Source of the DNA: Pseudomonas brassicacearum
GTDB lineage: Bacteria; Pseudomonadota; Gammaproteobacteria; Pseudomonadales; Pseudomonadaceae
Assembly (NCBI RefSeq): GCF_000585995.1
Contig: NZ_CP007410.1
Location: 6,317,001-6,381,000 of the forward strand
Direction: 5' to 3'
Length of the DNA stretch: 64,000 nt
The translations under genes and the position numbers were made by a program. The notes beneath the pieces are model-generated. The model was given only the letters and a program-made list of their open reading frames with translations, searched no databases and was not told the origin of the DNA. This document shows, in pieces, positions 56,462 through 64,000 of this stretch; within the stretch, counting starts at the first letter, position 1, and the number at the start of each line of letters is the position of its first letter.

Positions 56462-56926
56462 ATGTCCCCTGACCTGTGGAGCTTTTCCCTCGACCTCTAT
56501 GCCAAGCCTGGCGTAGAGCCGGCCTGCCTGGCGCTACAGAACGCTGGCGCGAATGTGTGCCTGCTGCTTTGCGGACTTTGGCTGGAACGGCGCGGCGTAA
56601 CCTGCAATGAACAACGGCTGCAACAGCTTCGGCAATTGACCGAGCCTTGGGATGCAGAAGTGGTAAGGCCCTTGCGCTTGCTGCGCAGCCAATGGAAAAC
56701 CAGTGCCCTGCAAGACACAGCACTCAATAGCCTGCGCGAACAGCTCAAGGGACTGGAGTTGGAAGCCGAACGGCGATTGCTGGAGCGATTGCAGGCAACG
56801 ACCGAGGATTGGCCTGAGGGACAACAGAACGATTCAGCGCAATGGCTGCAAGGGCTGGCGGCGAGTGCCGACCCAGCGAACCGCGACGCGCTGCATCAGC
56901 TGCGCGTCGCGGTGTCCGGCACTTAG
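56462..56926 (+). CDS. TIGR02444 family protein
   Basis: This 154-residue helical protein carries the family start LWSFSLDLYAKPGVEPACLALQNAGANVCLLL and the conserved WDAEVVRPLRLLR segment. Nothing is known of its function. It lies between the ABC-F and algP genes as in other pseudomonads. Its stop codon overlaps the algP stop codon on the opposite strand (56923-56926). Confidence 0.88.
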   Translation: MSPDLWSFSLDLYAKPGVEPACLALQNAGANVCLLLCGLWLERRGVTCNEQRLQQLRQLTEPWDAEVVRPLRLLRSQWKTSALQDTALNSLREQLKGLELEAERRLLERLQATTEDWPEGQQNDSAQWLQGLAASADPANRDALHQLRVAVSGT

Positions 56927-58122
56927 GAAGCGCTGGTTGGGTTGCTGGAGCTCGGCGCTACGGCGGCGGATGGGCTGATCGCCGGGGCCGGAGTGCTGGC
57001 GGTTGGAGCAGGTGTCGTGGTCGAAGCAGCCGGTGCCGATGTCGCAGGCTTGGCTGCTGGCGCAGTCGAGGCTTTTGCGGTGGCTGGCTTTTTCACGGCG
57101 GGTTTCGCCGCTGGCTTGGCGGCAGGTTTTGCAGCGACCGGTTTCGCGGCAGCTGGCTTGGCTGCAGGCTTTGCAGCGGCCGGTTTCGCGGCAGCTGGCT
57201 TGGCTGCAGGCTTTGCAGCGGCCGGTTTCGCGGCGGCTGGCTTGGCCGCAGGTTTTGCCGCAGCGGGTTTGGCAGCGGGTTTAGCCGTCGCTTTGGCAGG
57301 TGCTTTGGCAACAGCTGGCTTGGCAGCCGGTTTCACAGCAGGCTTGGCCGCAGCAGTTTTTGTTGCCGCAGGCTTGGCAGCGGGTTTCGCAGCGGCAGGT
57401 TTGGCAGCAGCTTTTGCAACCGGTTTGGCGGCGGCGGTTTTAGCGGCAGGCTTGGCCGCAGGTTTAGCGACAGCTTTTGCAGCAGGCTTAGCGGCAACAG
57501 GCTTAGCGGCGGCCGTCTTTGCAGCGGGTTTGGCGGCAGCTTTCGCAGCTGGTTTTTTTGCCGCTGGTTTTGCAGCGCTGGCAGCGACCGATTTGGCAGC
57601 CGGCTTGCTTGCTGCTTTGGCCGGTGCTTTCGCAGCTGGCTTGGCAGCCACTTTAGCGGGTGCTTTTGCCGCGACGGGTTTAGCTGCCGGCTTCTTGGCC
57701 GATACAGCAGCAGGCTTGGCAGCACGAAGCGACAGCGCCTTGCCCGCAGCCTCTTGCACGCGACCAACGCCCTGGGCCAGTTTCAGGCTTTCCTGGGCAT
57801 CACGCTTGAGTTGCAGAATGTAGGTGCGGGTTTCGGACTGACGATCCTTCAAGGCATCGAGCAGGTCTTCGAGTTCTTTCACAACGTCCTTGGCCTTGGC
57901 TTGTGCCTTGGCCTTGCCAGCGGTGGCTGCGTCTTGCAACTTGGTGCGCGACTTGTGCAGTTTCTCCTGGGCTTTGCCACGTTGTTTTTCCAGTTTGGCG
58001 AGCAGTTTTTCAGCATCAGCCAGGGCTTGGGAGCAGGCATTTTCCAGATGCTCGAGCAAGCTGCCCGAAAGTTGTTGGAGCAGGTGCAACGGAGTGTTTA
58101 CTGGCTTCTTGGTGGCCGACAT
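56923..58122 (-). CDS. algP: Histone-like alginate regulatory protein AlgP (AlgR3)
   Basis: This 399-residue protein has a conserved N-terminal helical domain (about 1-130; LLQQLSGSLLEHLENACSQALADAEKLLAKLEKQ) and a long tail of KPAA-type repeats (about 135-370) that resembles eukaryotic histone H1. A Ser/Pro/Thr-rich end follows. AlgP influences transcription of alginate genes. ATG 58122 follows AGGAGG. The repeat tail is encoded by GC-rich near-repeats that include two exact 42-base copies, so its length is likely to vary among strains. Confidence 0.93.
   Translation of the reverse strand: MSATKKPVNTPLHLLQQLSGSLLEHLENACSQALADAEKLLAKLEKQRGKAQEKLHKSRTKLQDAATAGKAKAQAKAKDVVKELEDLLDALKDRQSETRTYILQLKRDAQESLKLAQGVGRVQEAAGKALSLRAAKPAAVSAKKPAAKPVAAKAPAKVAAKPAAKAPAKAASKPAAKSVAASAAKPAAKKPAAKAAAKPAAKTAAAKPVAAKPAAKAVAKPAAKPAAKTAAAKPVAKAAAKPAAAKPAAKPAATKTAAAKPAVKPAAKPAVAKAPAKATAKPAAKPAAAKPAAKPAAAKPAAAKPAAKPAAAKPAAAKPAAKPAAAKPVAAKPAAKPAAKPAVKKPATAKASTAPAAKPATSAPAASTTTPAPTASTPAPAISPSAAVAPSSSNPTSAS
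57142..57225. repeat. Tandem 42-base repeat inside algP
   Basis: Two identical 42-base units (57142-57183 and 57184-57225) are followed by a degenerate third copy. Each unit encodes 14 residues of the KPAAKPAAA type, so gain or loss would keep the frame. Confidence 0.93.
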
Positions 58123-58313
58123 GGTTTACCTCCTGACTGACGTGAGTGCGGCTCATACTAGACCTCTGCTGCAACCGCCGCTAGGGCATGTTGACAGTAC
58201 ACAAGACGTTGCGTTGCAAGAGACGAAAAATCTTCTACATCCGTGCCTGGGCAATCCACCGCTACAGATATCGACACTGGCATAATTCCTCGATTCGAGG
58301 CCGGAGAGCACAC

Positions 58314-58979
58314 ATGTCGCGTCACCTGTTTTTAAGCCTGTGCATGGTTTGCTCCATGACTCAGGCCGTTGAAAAAACCAACGCAAACGAGGCTCGCGAT
58401 CTGGCGTACAGCTTGGGTGCGAGCCTGGGTGAACGCCTGCGTCAGGACGTACCCGACCTGCAGATCCAGGCCCTGGTGGAAGGTCTGCAACAGGCCTATC
58501 TGGGCAAGCCTCTGGCTCTCAAGGATGAACGCATCGAACAGATCCTGGCCGCGCATCAGGCGCAACTGACGGCGCAATCCACGACACCGCAGATCGAAGT
58601 CGCACTGAAGACCGAACAGAAATTTCTCGATGAAGAAAAAAACCGCCCCGGGGTCCAACAGCTGGCAGACGGCATCCTGCTGACCGAACTCAAGCCAGGC
58701 CACGGCGCGAAAGCCGGCCCCCACGGCAAGGTCCAAGTGTTGTACATCGGCCGGTTGCCGGACGGCACCGTATTCGACTCCAACCGGCAAGCCCAGTGGT
58801 TCAGCCTCGACAGCGTGATTGACGGTTGGCGCAGTGCATTGCCGCAGATGCCGGTTGGCGCGAAGTGGCGGCTGGTGATTCCTTCGACCCAGGCCTATGG
58901 CGCCGAAGGTGCCGGGGATGTGATCCCGCCATTCACGCCTCTGGTGTTTGAAATCGAGTTGCTGGGCGCGACAACCTGA
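58314..58979 (+). CDS. FKBP-type peptidyl-prolyl isomerase
   Basis: This 221-residue protein has a hydrophobic start (MSRHLFLSLCMVCSMTQAV), probably a signal peptide, an N-terminal helical dimer domain (about 25-105; LAYSLGASLGERLRQDVPDLQIQALVEGLQQA) and a C-terminal FKBP domain (about 120-221; YIGRLPDGTVFDSN, YGAEGAGDVIPPFTPLVFEIELL). This is the FkpA/Mip layout of periplasmic chaperone-isomerases. ATG 58314 follows CGGAGAG. It corresponds to PA5254. Confidence 0.92.
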   Translation: MSRHLFLSLCMVCSMTQAVEKTNANEARDLAYSLGASLGERLRQDVPDLQIQALVEGLQQAYLGKPLALKDERIEQILAAHQAQLTAQSTTPQIEVALKTEQKFLDEEKNRPGVQQLADGILLTELKPGHGAKAGPHGKVQVLYIGRLPDGTVFDSNRQAQWFSLDSVIDGWRSALPQMPVGAKWRLVIPSTQAYGAEGAGDVIPPFTPLVFEIELLGATT

Positions 58980-58992
58980 CACTGCCCCAAAC

Positions 58993-59024
58993 GAAAAACG
59001 GTGCGCAATGCGCACCGTTTTTTT
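58993..59024. terminator. Bidirectional terminator between FKBP and algQ genes
   Basis: ACGGTGCGCA (58998-59007) pairs with TGCGCACCGT (59009-59018); a T run follows on the plus strand and an A run precedes it, so the hairpin can end both converging transcripts. Confidence 0.92.
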
Positions 59025-59039
59025 ATTACCGCGAGCCCT

Positions 59040-59498
59040 TCAGGCCTGGACCGGAGCCTCTTCCTTGTGGGCGTTGTGCAGCACTTCGATCAGGCAGTCT
59101 TCCAGTTCGAAGCGCTCGTGCAGCAAGCCGCCCAGCTCTTTGAATTTTTCCGCTACGCACTTGCCTTCATCACAAAGGTCGTTGAACGCCAGCAGTTTTT
59201 CGGTGATGACGTCGATGCGCGGATAGATCTGCTCGGCGAGCTCCAGGCCACGCTTGTCGTTGAAGGCCTTGGCCTCGCCCGTCAGTTGTTCGTAGATCTC
59301 GAAATGACCGGCAGACACATAGTCGACCAGCACACCGCAGAACTCCTGCAACGGTTTGCGGCTTTCGCTCAGCGCTTCAGGCTTGTCGCCGAGAGCATCA
59401 TAGGCCCGAACCAGTTCGTGACGCTCCTGCAACCAGCGGTCGATCAGCAGATGCACCCCACCCCAGCGTTCCTGAGCATTCTGACAACTTTCGAGCAT
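59040..59498 (-). CDS. algQ: Anti-sigma-70 regulator AlgQ (Rsd family)
   Basis: This 152-residue helical protein starts [30 protein letters not shown], the Rsd/AlgQ signature. It continues with GHFEIYEQL and [15 protein letters not shown]. AlgQ binds region 4 of sigma-70 and frees core polymerase for alternative sigma factors, and it affects alginate and virulence gene expression. It converges with the FKBP gene. Together with 6S RNA it is the second sigma-70 holoenzyme modulator encoded in this window. Confidence 0.95.
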   Translation of the reverse strand: MLESCQNAQERWGGVHLLIDRWLQERHELVRAYDALGDKPEALSESRKPLQEFCGVLVDYVSAGHFEIYEQLTGEAKAFNDKRGLELAEQIYPRIDVITEKLLAFNDLCDEGKCVAEKFKELGGLLHERFELEDCLIEVLHNAHKEEAPVQA

Positions 59499-59673
59499 GG
59501 TGATTTCTTCCCTTGTGAGTCATGCCCCCTCGCAGTCTGCACACGCCTGAATGATCAGGGACAAGCCAGACAAACATGATCGAGCGGCACAATTCCAATA
59601 ACACGTGCGGGCCAGATTATGCCCGCACGACAACCGCTTCAAGGTACGCAGGAGATAAAGTTCATACAAGTGT

Positions 59674-60216
59674 TTAATCCAACACCCGGACCAGGTGCGA
59701 CGTATCGCCGCTGAGCGGTCGTACCAGAGCACTCCAGACAAGGCGCAACAGCAAATAGCTCATCGCGCTGGACACCGCGAGAAAAAACAACAGGCTCCAC
59801 TCGGGGATGCTCAGGTCGAACAGCGTCCAAGTGATGTTCGCGCAGTCGACCGCACCGTCGAGGACGCGATGCAAGGCACACCACCAGGAATCCGACCTAT
59901 GCATCTGCACAATACAATCGGGCAACTGCTCGAACGAAACGCTTTGCATCAGGACTTGACGCCACGCGAGGATCATTCCCGCCGACGCAAAAACCAACCC
60001 CATCGCCCCATAGAAAATGCTGCCCTTTTCACCCGGACCGTGTACGCAGGCCACGAGGCCATTCACCAGAAACAGCATCAGGCACAACCGCTGCAAAACA
60101 CATAGGCTGCAAGGCGTCAGGCCGACCGCATATTCCAGATAACTGGCGATGCCCAAAGCCAGGGCAGCGGCAATGGAAGCCATGAGAAACAAGAAGCGTG
60201 AGCTGGCCAAAGACAT
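59674..60216 (-). CDS. dsbH: Disulfide bond formation protein DsbB-type (DsbH)
   Basis: This 180-residue inner-membrane quinone reductase reoxidises DsbA. It has four membrane segments and two periplasmic cysteine pairs: Cys36/Cys39 (PCSLC) and Cys101/Cys113 (DCIVQ...WWCAL). The position next to algQ matches PA5256 (dsbH) of P. aeruginosa. The gap 59499-59673 to algQ contains no gene. Confidence 0.92.
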   Translation of the reverse strand: MSLASSRFLFLMASIAAALALGIASYLEYAVGLTPCSLCVLQRLCLMLFLVNGLVACVHGPGEKGSIFYGAMGLVFASAGMILAWRQVLMQSVSFEQLPDCIVQMHRSDSWWCALHRVLDGAVDCANITWTLFDLSIPEWSLLFFLAVSSAMSYLLLRLVWSALVRPLSGDTSHLVRVLD

Positions 60217-60394
60217 GGCGGTTCCGTAACAAAAGAGACAAGCAGTTACGGTAGAGGAAAGCCCTCGGGCCTTTCAAGGCAGGTCCGTGCAGACACTTCA
60301 CCAGGGGTGTAGGGAATTCCCGACAAGCACGAGTGGATTCAGCGCAATCCTTTGTAGGACTTTCCCGAGGTCATGACTAAAGCCCCTGTATTCG

Positions 60395-60420
60395 CGGCGA
60401 GGGAGCACGCTCCCTCGCCA
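60395..60420. repeat. Single REP palindrome (type B, degenerate)
   Basis: GGCGAGGGAGCACGCTCCCTCGCC stands alone as a near-perfect palindrome, without the usual inverted partner, 18 bases after the hemY stop. It may act as a transcript-end hairpin for the heme operon. Confidence 0.8.
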
Positions 60421-60438
60421 AAACGACTCAAACAGAGA

Positions 60439-61686
60439 TCAAGTGGACAGGACCTGAGCCGGGACCGGCAAAGGCGCGGCCAGCAGACGCTCATCCAACA
60501 GCCCCAACCCTTCCTGGAACAACTGATTGCTGCGCTCGGCATCCCCCAGCTGCGCCAACAACCGTGCCAGTTCAGCGCAGGCTTCGGGATTGCGCTGAAC
60601 CCGCAAACTGCTTTCCAGATAGTCCCGCGCCTTGCCCCACAAGCTGCCCTGCAGACATAGGCGCCCGAGTGTCAGCAGCAGGCTTGGATCGGCCGGATGA
60701 TCCTTGAGCCAGCCTTCGGCCGTTTGCAGCTGGCGAATCGGATCATTGCCCCGAACCAACCCGTACAGGCGCGCCAAGTGACTGTCATAGTGACGCTTGA
60801 GCGCAACTCGCAACACTTCTTCGGCCTCGACCTGGGCCCCCAGTTGCCGCAGCTGCTCGGCATAGGCCAGCACCAGCGCCGACTCCTGACGCTGCGCGGA
60901 GGTCAGTTGCTGCCAGGCGCGGTTGAGCGATTGCAAACCGACGCTACCGTCCTCTTCGCGATGGGCCGCCAGGGTGAGATTCTCGCCCCACGCCCGGCGC
61001 TCAAGCTCAGCCAGTTCACTGGGCGGCAGGACTTTGTCCTTGCGCAGCTCCGGCAACAGCCGAATCACCGCCGACCAGTCACCCCGTTGCTGATGCAGTC
61101 GCTGCAACTGGCGCAAGGTCTGGGCGTTATGAGGATGACGTTCATGCATGGCTTGCAGCGTGCTCAACGCACCGTCGGTGTCACCTCGGTCGGTCTGCAA
61201 TTGCGCATGAGTCAGGGCGATGGCCAATTCCGCCTGGGGCTGACGTTCCAGGGCACGCTCCAGCAAACTGTCGCTCTGCTCGTAGAGCCCCTGCTCATTG
61301 GCCGCGCGGGCGGCTCCGAGGTAATAGAGCAACGGTTGGCGCTCGGCTTCGGCGGCACGGTGCAGGTGACGTTGGGCGCTGGCCCAACGACCTTCGGCCA
61401 GATCCAGTTGGCCGTGCTCGATTGCCACCTGCACACGGCGACTGCGGTTACGCCGCGACCATGGGTTGACCACGCCACTAGACGTGGTCACCAGCCCGAT
61501 CAAGGCCCACACGCCCCGCCACAACAGCCAGAGCACCGCCACCAGCGCCAGGGTGACCCACAGGCCGGCTTCGTAACGAAAGTTCTTGTACGCCACCAGC
61601 ACGTAACCTGAATGCTCGGCGATCGCCACACCCAGCAACGCAGCGGCAGCGATGACCACGAACAGAATCACGTAGAGGCGCTTCAT
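60439..61686 (-). CDS. hemY: Heme biosynthesis-associated protein HemY
   Basis: This 415-residue inner-membrane protein has two N-terminal segments (ILFVVIAAAALLGVAIA and LWVTLALVAVLWLLW) and a long TPR region (about 85-400; LDLAEGRWASAQRHLHRAAE, GAARAANEQGLYEQSDSLLERAL). It is the proteobacterial HemY_N family, not the protoporphyrinogen oxidase of the same name; its role in heme synthesis is not settled. It overlaps the end of hemX by four bases (ATGA at 61683-61686). Confidence 0.93.
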   Translation of the reverse strand: MKRLYVILFVVIAAAALLGVAIAEHSGYVLVAYKNFRYEAGLWVTLALVAVLWLLWRGVWALIGLVTTSSGVVNPWSRRNRSRRVQVAIEHGQLDLAEGRWASAQRHLHRAAEAERQPLLYYLGAARAANEQGLYEQSDSLLERALERQPQAELAIALTHAQLQTDRGDTDGALSTLQAMHERHPHNAQTLRQLQRLHQQRGDWSAVIRLLPELRKDKVLPPSELAELERRAWGENLTLAAHREEDGSVGLQSLNRAWQQLTSAQRQESALVLAYAEQLRQLGAQVEAEEVLRVALKRHYDSHLARLYGLVRGNDPIRQLQTAEGWLKDHPADPSLLLTLGRLCLQGSLWGKARDYLESSLRVQRNPEACAELARLLAQLGDAERSNQLFQEGLGLLDERLLAAPLPVPAQVLST

Positions 61687-62812
61687 GGCGCAGTCTCCTG
61701 CTCGCCAGGCTTGGGCAGCGGCTTGACCGAATCCTCGGCGTTCAGGTTGCGACGTTCGAGGTAAGCCTGGACGCTGCTCAGGGTGCCCGTCAGGTCCGGC
61801 GTGACCACCGTCACCGGCTCTTTGGACAGCTCGACTACGCGCTCAAGCATGACTTTGCTTTGCGGATTGTCCTGGTTGAAGTTGCTCTTCAGCACGTCCC
61901 GCGCTTCGGTCAGCGCCTGGGTATACACCGGCGCCTGACCGTTGAGGGCAGCCCATTGCGCCTGCTCCAGCGCCAGGCTCAAGGCCAGGCGCACCTGCAC
62001 CAGGCTCTGCCCGGCCAGGAGTGGACGAACGTTCTCATCCGCGTTGAAATCGATGCGGATGTAGCGCGAGATCTGGTCCCACCACTGTGCCCAGCGGCTG
62101 GCGCCATCGCCATCGGCGGTCAGGCCCAGCAGGGATTCACCACGGTCCTTGTATTCGGGCGCCAGCTCGGTGAGTTGCAACACCTGGTCACGCAGGGCCC
62201 CAGTTGCAGGAAGAGCCCGGTGCGATCCGGTTGTTCGGTGCTGCGCAACGCCGCAAGCGTCTTGGCCAGTTGCTCGCGAGCGGCGAACGAGCCAGGGTCG
62301 TTCTGCTCGCGCAGGATCTCGTCAGCCCCCTGGACCAATGCCTGGGCACTGCTGATGTCTTGCAAGGCGGAAAGACGCAGGCTGGCCAGGCGCAACAGAT
62401 GCTCGGCTTCAGCCAGGCGCCAGTCCTTGCGGCTGGCACCGAGCACGGTTTCCAGGCGCTGGTTCAGGCGCTGCTGATCGCCTTGCAGTTGGGCAACCTG
62501 ACGCCGTCGCTCCTCCAGCTCTTCAGCCGGTGGCAACTGCGCCAGACGCTCACTGAGGCGCTGCTCATTGAGCTTGAGGGACTGGGCCTGGTCATTCAGC
62601 GCCTGGACCTGGGTAGACTGCTGCTGGTTATTGGCTTGCAGATGACGCACCTGCCACACGCCCCAGCCGCCAACGGCCACACCGGCAGCCCCCAATAACA
62701 ACGCGACAATGGCCAGTCCGTTGCCGCGACGCGGCGCCATCGGGGCCGGGGTTTCAACCGGCGCATCGATCGCTGGCTGAACTTGATCTTTTGGCAAGGC
62801 TGTTTCGTTCAC
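61683..62812 (-). pseudogene. hemX: HemX region, interrupted by a one-base deletion
   Basis: HemX is a single-span membrane protein of the heme operon, once annotated as a uroporphyrinogen C-methyltransferase. The region from GTG 62812 (VNETALPKDQVQ) shows the membrane segment GLAIVALLLGAAGVAVGGWG and a coiled coil (QVRHLQANNQQQSTQVQALN). After LFLQLG the frame leaves the family sequence and stops at 62120. The rest (DQVLQLTELAPEYK to the end at 61683) continues in another frame. Adding one base to the C run at 62198-62201 restores one frame through to the four-base overlap with hemY. The break may be an assembly error. Confidence 0.85.
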
Positions 62813-63595
62813 GTATCCATCCTTTGCAATAGAAAACGGCACGGACTGTTCCCGTAACGCCGCCAGCAAAGCCGCGGCGCTGGCGCCACGGCAATCCACA
62901 ACTGTTCGGGCCCCGGCGGCACGCGCCATCTCGGCAACCCTCGGGCTTGGAACAAACAGCGGTAACCGCGCCAGGGCGGGCCACGCGTCGCCAGCGAGCC
63001 GCTGCAGATGCTCGAAGCTCTGCCCACTGCTGACCACCAGTGCGTTCAAGCGTTCCGCTTCAACCTTCGCTGGCAACTCACCTTCGCGGTAGTGCGGCAG
63101 GCCGCGCCGGTACAATTCAAGATAATCGACCCTAGCACCTTGCTCGCGCAAACGCTCTGCCAGCAAACCGCGCCCGCCCTCGCCACGCACGATCAGAACC
63201 TTGGGATCGGGACGGGTGATAGCCTGGCGTAACACCAGATGCTCCAGCAAGGCTTCGCTGTCGTCGCCGTTATCGGGATAAAACACGGTGAGGCCAGCGT
63301 CGGCAAGAATCTGCCCGGTGGCCGCCCCCACGCTGAACCATGGCTGGTCTGGCGGCTGGGGCCAGTATTGACGCAGCAGCTCCATGCACAAACGAGCGGC
63401 AGGTTTGCTGACCACAATCACGGCACAGTACTGGTCCAGCCTTTGAAGGATCGCCTGCCCGGCATCGGACACGGCGATCGGCTCGATATCCAGCAACGGC
63501 AGGCTGCTGCTGAATACACCCGCTTCGGCCAGGGCAGCCGCCAGCGCCGACGACTCGTCTGCCGGCCGGGTGAGCAGCAGGCGCCAGCCTGTCAC
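62120..63595 (-). CDS. hemD: Uroporphyrinogen-III synthase HemD, reading on into HemX
   Basis: Residues 1-250 form HemD, which closes and inverts ring D of hydroxymethylbilane. Seen are WRLLLTRPADES at the start, VVVSKPAARLCMELL, WFSVGAATGQILADAGL and ALVVSSGQSFEHL. No stop separates it from HemX, so the natural product looks like a HemD-HemX fusion of 637 residues once the deletion at 62198-62201 is corrected. A ribosome site (AAGGA) seven bases before GTG 62812 could also start HemX separately. The start is GTG 63595, overlapping the hemC stop by four bases. As read, the frame ends early at 62120 after about 28 off-family residues. Confidence 0.85.
   Translation of the reverse strand: MTGWRLLLTRPADESSALAAALAEAGVFSSSLPLLDIEPIAVSDAGQAILQRLDQYCAVIVVSKPAARLCMELLRQYWPQPPDQPWFSVGAATGQILADAGLTVFYPDNGDDSEALLEHLVLRQAITRPDPKVLIVRGEGGRGLLAERLREQGARVDYLELYRRGLPHYREGELPAKVEAERLNALVVSSGQSFEHLQRLAGDAWPALARLPLFVPSPRVAEMARAAGARTVVDCRGASAAALLAALREQSVPFSIAKDGYVNETALPKDQVQPAIDAPVETPAPMAPRRGNGLAIVALLLGAAGVAVGGWGVWQVRHLQANNQQQSTQVQALNDQAQSLKLNEQRLSERLAQLPPAEELEERRRQVAQLQGDQQRLNQRLETVLGASRKDWRLAEAEHLLRLASLRLSALQDISSAQALVQGADEILREQNDPGSFAAREQLAKTLAALRSTEQPDRTGLFLQLGPCVTRCCNSPSWRPNTRTVVNPCWA
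62198..62201. other. Frameshift site in hemX (short C run)
   Basis: The plus strand reads CAGGGCCCCAGTTG. Five C instead of four would join the two hemX halves as LFLQLGALRDQVLQL, and the total length from 63595 to 61683 (1913 bases) is exactly one base short of a multiple of three. Confidence 0.88.
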
Positions 63596-64000
63596 GCGTG
63601 GCCTGCCTCGCCGTAGACTGCCTTGAGGATGTCATCGGCGCCCTGACTGAGCAGGTCTTCAGCCACTCGCACACCCAACGCCTCGGCATCGTGGCGCGGC
63701 GCCCGAGCCTCGGCGCTGATCAGCCGACCACCGTTCGGATCCCCCACCAGGCCACGCAACCAGACCTGTTCGCCTTCCAACACGGCGTAACAGGCGATGG
63801 GCACTTGGCAACCGCCATTGAGGTGTTTGTTGAGGGCTCGCTCGGCGAAAACCCGTGTGGCCGTGTCTTCATGGTGCAGCGATGCCAGCAGGGCGTGAAT
63901 GTCACTGTCGGCGCTGCGGCATTCGATGCCCACCGCCCCCTGCCCACCGGCCGGCAGGCTGTCGTCGACGCTGATGGCCGAGGTGATGCGATCTTCAAAA
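63592..64000 (-). CDS. hemC: Porphobilinogen deaminase HemC, C-terminal part cut by window edge
   Basis: The last 135 residues of hydroxymethylbilane synthase are present: SVDDSLPAGGQGAVGIECR, then HLNGGCQVPIACYAVLEG with the cysteine (GGCQVPI) that carries the dipyrromethane cofactor. The N-terminal part lies beyond base 64000. The stop overlaps the GTG start of hemD by four bases, so hemC, hemD/hemX and hemY form one coupled operon. Confidence 0.95.
   Translation of the reverse strand, partial: FEDRITSAISVDDSLPAGGQGAVGIECRSADSDIHALLASLHHEDTATRVFAERALNKHLNGGCQVPIACYAVLEGEQVWLRGLVGDPNGGRLISAEARAPRHDAEALGVRVAEDLLSQGADDILKAVYGEAGHA

Noticed and set aside
56942..57823. Alanine/glycine-rich frame on the plus strand opposite algP
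   Set aside because: It is the complement of the KPAA repeats; the repeat keeps several frames open.

Overview
The window is a stretch of a Pseudomonas chromosome, most likely from the P. fluorescens group. The gene order follows the P. aeruginosa PAO1 region from argA (PA5204) to hemC (PA5260) closely: argE, gcvH/gcvT, an iron ABC importer, ubiI/ubiH/pepP/ygfB/zapA, 6S RNA, fau, an RbbA-like exporter, glpT, ubiD, rho, trxA, ppx/ppk, hemB, elbB, FTR1, an ABC-F gene, algP, an FKBP, algQ, dsbH and hemYXDC. GC-rich coding DNA and paired REP palindromes of the fluorescent-pseudomonad type support this. There is no prophage, insertion sequence, tRNA, rRNA or CRISPR array.

Layout. 1-9.5 kb: arginine synthesis (argA end, argE), a CYTH/CHAD triphosphatase, an Lrp regulator divergent from a small ACT-like protein, an orphan GspE-type ATPase, an SPFH/NfeD membrane pair, a DUF2388 protein, and gcvT-gcvH. 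9.6-18.6 kb: Fe3+ permease and binding protein without an ATPase, ubiquinone hydroxylases with pepP and ygfB, then divergently the zapB-like gene, zapA, 6S RNA and fau. 18.6-28 kb: a 48-residue membrane peptide, an EVE protein, a three-gene RbbA-type ABC exporter, a FliL-like protein, quinone oxidoreductase, glpT with a GlpR-like operator, and chaC. 28.4-35 kb: ubiD with a translationally coupled ferredoxin-flavin reductase, an acyltransferase-SGNH protein, rho and trxA. 35-38.9 kb: an accessory islet of a FadR-type regulator and a complete polar amino-acid ABC importer, between trxA and ppx, which are adjacent in PAO1. 39-47.5 kb: ppx convergent with ppk-hemB, dedA, a sterol-desaturase-like hydroxylase, elbB and a UPF0178 gene. 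47.5-54.5 kb: a cytochrome c-FTR1 iron permease, a four-gene envelope cluster (COG3014 lipoprotein, YcfL, LpoB, CsgG-like), a LysE exporter and a small MscS channel. 54.5-64 kb: ABC-F protein, TIGR02444 protein, AlgP with KPAA repeats, FKBP, AlgQ, DsbH, and the heme operon hemC-hemD/hemX-hemY.

Most notable observations: (1) hemX carries a one-base deletion in a C run at 62198-62201 that breaks an otherwise continuous hemD-hemX frame; this is either an assembly error or a real mutation. (2) The COG3014/YcfL/LpoB/CsgG-like cluster looks like an uncharacterised outer-membrane module. (3) Palindromic operator candidates lie in front of glpT and in front of the amino-acid importer. (4) A GspE-type ATPase stands alone without any other secretion or pilus gene. 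(5) Eleven REP elements of three sequence types sit almost only at gene 3' ends. I saw no clearly new defence or mobile system; the window is largely core genome.
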